The notes under the pieces are model-generated. The model searched no databases and was not told the origin of the DNA. It was given only the letters and a program-made list of their open reading frames with translations. A stretch of 64,000 bases of DNA from an uncultured Clostridia bacterium (lineage in GTDB: Bacteria > Bacillota > Clostridia > Oscillospirales > Acutalibacteraceae). Shown here piece by piece: positions 61,417-64,000 of this stretch. The stretch covers positions 372,001 through 436,000 of the forward strand of contig CANQBM010000001.1 of assembly GCA_947589575.1 (NCBI GenBank), written 5' to 3'. Position 1 is the first letter of the stretch. Each line of letters opens with the position of its first letter. A program made the translations under genes and the position numbers.

Positions 61417-63798
61417 ATGAAAAGGATAATTACTTTTTTAATTACCCTTGCGTTAATTATATTTATGCTTGCTTCACCCGTGTGTGCACAGGAAAGCATT
61501 GTGCTTAATATTTTCGCAAATGACGCCTCACGCAATACATCGGATAAGCTGTACGGGCTTTCTCTTGATAATACATCATGCGTCTGCGACGGAGGTCTCG
61601 TATCAAATCTTATTAATAACAATTCCTTTGAGTATGAACTTGATAAAACTATGGGCTGGGTTTTTGACGGAGTTAATGTTTCGACCGAGGAAACAAATAC
61701 TCCGATTAGCAAAAATAATCCTACTTATGCCCAAATCACGGTAAACGGAAAGGGAAGCGTGACAAATCTCGGATTTACTGAAAAATATACGTACAAGTCA
61801 TATAAAGTAAATGACAAGAAGGCGCGTACCGCCGATATGGGATTTAAGGAGAATACCGAATATGATTTTTCCTGTTATATAAATAATAAGGATTTTGACG
61901 GTACAGTCAGCGTATATCTTGATTCTCCGAAAAACAGAATAAATGTTACCGAACTGGATATATCAAAGAGCGGAAAGTTATGGAATAAGCTTAACACAGT
62001 ATTGACTTCTGTTGCGCAGGAAGACGGAGGACTTACCATTGAATTTAACGGCACAGGCACAATCTGTATTGATTTTGTTACTCTTATTCCCAAAGACAGT
62101 CACGGCTATGGTACAAATGAGTGGAAATATACTACACTGCGTTCCGACATTTACACAGCGCTTGAACAGCTTAATCCGTCGTTTATCCGTTTTTCAGCCG
62201 ATTGTAATAATGCAGAGGAAAGAGTTGAAGACCTTTATAGCTGGAAAGATGCAATCGGGCCTCTTGAGGAGCGCGTTCAGTGTTCTGTTTCCTATAAAGA
62301 CGATGAAAAAAACAGCTATCTCAATACAATGGCTATGGGTTGCCTGGAATATTTTCAGCTATGCAGTGACTTAAAAGCCGAGCCGGTGCCTGTAGTTAAT
62401 GCGGGTATCGTCTGTCAGAAAGGTACTTCTTATGATGACTATGCTTTAGCTCTTGAAAAAATATCCATGTCAGATACAGAGTGGGAGAAATATCTTACAG
62501 AAACAAAAAAGCTTGATCCGGACGATATTCAGGCAAGAGCTGATTTTACAAGTTATATTGACGGATTAAATATTAAATCTCAAAATGATTTTGAAAAGTA
62601 TCTTGATTCAATAGCAATTCGCCCCGGAACAAAGGAATGGGATGCCTATGTTCAGGATATTCTTGATTTGATTGAATACGCAAACGGTGACTCGATAACA
62701 TCATACTGGGGCGCGATACGCGCCGCTAACGGAAGCATTGAACCGTTTAATCTTAAATATATTGGACTCGGAAATGAAAGCAGGGGAGAGGTATACGAAA
62801 GAAATTTCAGAGCGCTTTATAAGGAGATTAAAAAAGCTCATCCTGAAATAACAATTATTTCTTCATCGGGTGAATCAGCCGAAGGAATCTCTTATGAGGA
62901 AAATGCGAACCGGATAAATAAGAATTTCAGCGACATTTTAGTTGATGAGCGCTTTTACACAGGCAACAGCCTTTTGGAGTACAGAGACAGGTATGACAGC
63001 TTCGACCGAAACGGTACGCACGTATTAATCGGCGGATATTCAGCGTCAGATACCGGTACAGGTACCGTTCAGACAAAGTCTAATATATTAAGCGCGGTCG
63101 AGGAGGCAGGTTATCTTACAGGTATTGAGAAAAACGCAGATGTAGTTGAAATGGCTGCGTATGCCTCCGCTTTCGCTAAGGTGAATGCTCAGCGTAGTGA
63201 TGTAAATCTTATGTGGTTTGACTCACAGGAGCTTGTGCTTACACCCGGATATTATGTCCAAGAGCTTTTTGCAAACAATTACGGCACAAAGTATCTTGAA
63301 TCTGTTTTTTCAAACGGTGATACAGTGCAAAACGGTATTTATGAGTCTGTAACAGTTGATGAAGATTCACAAACACTATATGTAAAACTTGTTAATACCT
63401 CAGGCAAGGCGCAGAGTGTTGACGTGAATATTTCCGATTTTGGCAGTATAAACCGCATTTGCGCTCAGTCAATAAGCAGCAGTTACAAATCCGCCTGCAA
63501 TGAAACAGGTAAAAACACCGTATACCCTGTTGAGAGGGATTTAACAGCGGGCGAAAAAGTAACGGTTGATATGGGTAAATATGATGTAACCGTTTTGGAA
63601 ATTGCTTACGGAGATAATGACGGTTCTTCGCTTTATACCCTGCCGGATTTTATCAGCACAATGACGACTGATACATCAGACTATATTCCTATGGCAATCA
63701 GGATTGCAATACCTTTTACGGTTGCGGGAATTACAGCCGTTACAGTAATTATTACTGTTAGCATTTTAAAAAATAAGAAAAAGAAGAATGATAGATAA
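61417..63798 (+). CDS. GH51-like secreted, membrane-anchored protein with altered active site
   Basis: The 793-residue protein has a signal peptide ending near 'VCAQES' (about residue 25) and a C-terminal membrane helix at about 765-785 followed by a Lys/Asn-rich tail. The core resembles alpha-L-arabinofuranosidase (GH51), with an N-terminal beta-sandwich, then 'PSFIRFSADCNN' where the family usually has a PGG motif, 'YSWKDAIGPLEER', 'YFQLCSDLKAEPVPVVNAG', and the acid/base Glu454 in 'LGNESRG'. Where the nucleophile Glu is expected (GEY or GEF), this protein has Gly540 in 'VLIGGYSASDTG'. The downstream 'EEAGYLTGIEKNADVVEMAAYA' is again GH51-like. It is therefore probably a non-catalytic or altered member, such as a surface glycan binder. 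It overlaps the next ORF by one base. Confidence 0.82.
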   Translation: MKRIITFLITLALIIFMLASPVCAQESIVLNIFANDASRNTSDKLYGLSLDNTSCVCDGGLVSNLINNNSFEYELDKTMGWVFDGVNVSTEETNTPISKNNPTYAQITVNGKGSVTNLGFTEKYTYKSYKVNDKKARTADMGFKENTEYDFSCYINNKDFDGTVSVYLDSPKNRINVTELDISKSGKLWNKLNTVLTSVAQEDGGLTIEFNGTGTICIDFVTLIPKDSHGYGTNEWKYTTLRSDIYTALEQLNPSFIRFSADCNNAEERVEDLYSWKDAIGPLEERVQCSVSYKDDEKNSYLNTMAMGCLEYFQLCSDLKAEPVPVVNAGIVCQKGTSYDDYALALEKISMSDTEWEKYLTETKKLDPDDIQARADFTSYIDGLNIKSQNDFEKYLDSIAIRPGTKEWDAYVQDILDLIEYANGDSITSYWGAIRAANGSIEPFNLKYIGLGNESRGEVYERNFRALYKEIKKAHPEITIISSSGESAEGISYEENANRINKNFSDILVDERFYTGNSLLEYRDRYDSFDRNGTHVLIGGYSASDTGTGTVQTKSNILSAVEEAGYLTGIEKNADVVEMAAYASAFAKVNAQRSDVNLMWFDSQELVLTPGYYVQELFANNYGTKYLESVFSNGDTVQNGIYESVTVDEDSQTLYVKLVNTSGKAQSVDVNISDFGSINRICAQSISSSYKSACNETGKNTVYPVERDLTAGEKVTVDMGKYDVTVLEIAYGDNDGSSLYTLPDFISTMTTDTSDYIPMAIRIAIPFTVAGITAVTVIITVSILKNKKKKNDR

Positions 63799-64000
63799 TG
63801 AACATCACATTTTATTCAAATGTAACAACTAAAGAAGAAGTTTTTAAGTATATACCTAAACTTAAAGAACATAATGTCAGGTTTATAAGGCTTGCGGACA
63901 GAGATGCTCTGATAAATACCGCCTGTGATACCGAAATTCTTTTTATAGACGCGATGGGCAGGCTTGACGCTGAAATTATTACTGCAATGCCAAAACTTAA
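63798..64000 (+). CDS. D-isomer-specific 2-hydroxyacid dehydrogenase, 5' part
   Basis: The gene runs off the window; 67 codons are visible, starting MNITFYSNVTTKEEVFKYIP at ATG 63798 (TAATG overlap with the GH51-like gene). The segment '(D)TEILFIDAMGRLDAEIITAMPKL' matches the N-terminal domain of D-2-hydroxyacid dehydrogenases ('DILFV...G.VD.E.I.A.P.LK'). The cofactor domain and catalytic residues lie beyond the window, so family subtype and substrate cannot be given. Confidence 0.65.
   Translation, partial: MNITFYSNVTTKEEVFKYIPKLKEHNVRFIRLADRDALINTACDTEILFIDAMGRLDAEIITAMPKL

Overview
The window reads as chromosome of a low-GC, Gram-positive anaerobe of the class Clostridia, most likely in the Oscillospirales/Ruminococcaceae. 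Supporting evidence: strong AGGAGG-type ribosome binding sites, frequent TTG/GTG starts, SepF and DivIVA division genes, the miaB-ylbF-mutS-mutL-miaA order typical of Firmicutes, a Na+-pump decarboxylase pair, and many secreted glycan- or protein-acting proteins with BspA-type leucine-rich repeats. The assignment rests on gene content, not on rRNA. I recognised no transposase, integrase, phage gene or CRISPR array.

Layout. 1-3.4 kb: 3' end of a very large surface protein, followed by a 51-residue peptide gene. 3.5-8.9 kb: aromatic amino acid operon tyrA-aroB-aroA-aroC-pheA. 8.9-14.6 kb: TVP38-type membrane protein, galactokinase, lipid kinase and a membrane-anchored glycoside hydrolase. 14.7-18.2 kb: Cys-rich conserved protein, TraX-family protein, and malQ on the opposite strand. 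18.3-35.7 kb: a long co-directional housekeeping run, first tRNA modification and mismatch repair (miaB, ylbF-like, mutS, mutL, miaA), then division and membrane genes (HlyD-like, yggS, sepF, divIVA, ileS, lspA, rluD), a HAD phosphatase and nfo. 35.7-39.7 kb: secreted subtilisin-LRR protease, a second peptide gene and a lipoprotein. 39.7-44 kb: OadG/OadB and pcrA. 44-48.4 kb: accessory region with three decayed genes (MazG-like, TIM-barrel, methyltransferase) among intact small enzymes. 48.4-53.9 kb: GNAT, rmuC, hisC, AraC regulator and an esterase. 53.9-59.9 kb: sialic acid genes nanA/nanE, a GH43-like protein, and a GPH-type transporter coupled to an LRR membrane protein. 59.9-61.3 kb: PH-domain protein, a gene-poor stretch with tiny ORFs, and two proline tRNAs. 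61.4-64 kb: a GH51-like secreted protein whose nucleophile position is not Glu, then the start of a D-2-hydroxyacid dehydrogenase.

The most unusual signal is a repeated cassette. Two large secreted proteins of different architecture (3' ends at 3247 and 38995) share a C-terminal domain. Each is followed within 20 bases by a gene for a 40-51-residue peptide with a conserved N-terminal half (MK..Y..P..I pattern, then DV..TS) and a variable Gly/Asp-rich tail. A second point is the GH51 homologue with a disrupted active site. Start codons were moved from the longest possible ORF wherever a ribosome binding site supported an internal start.
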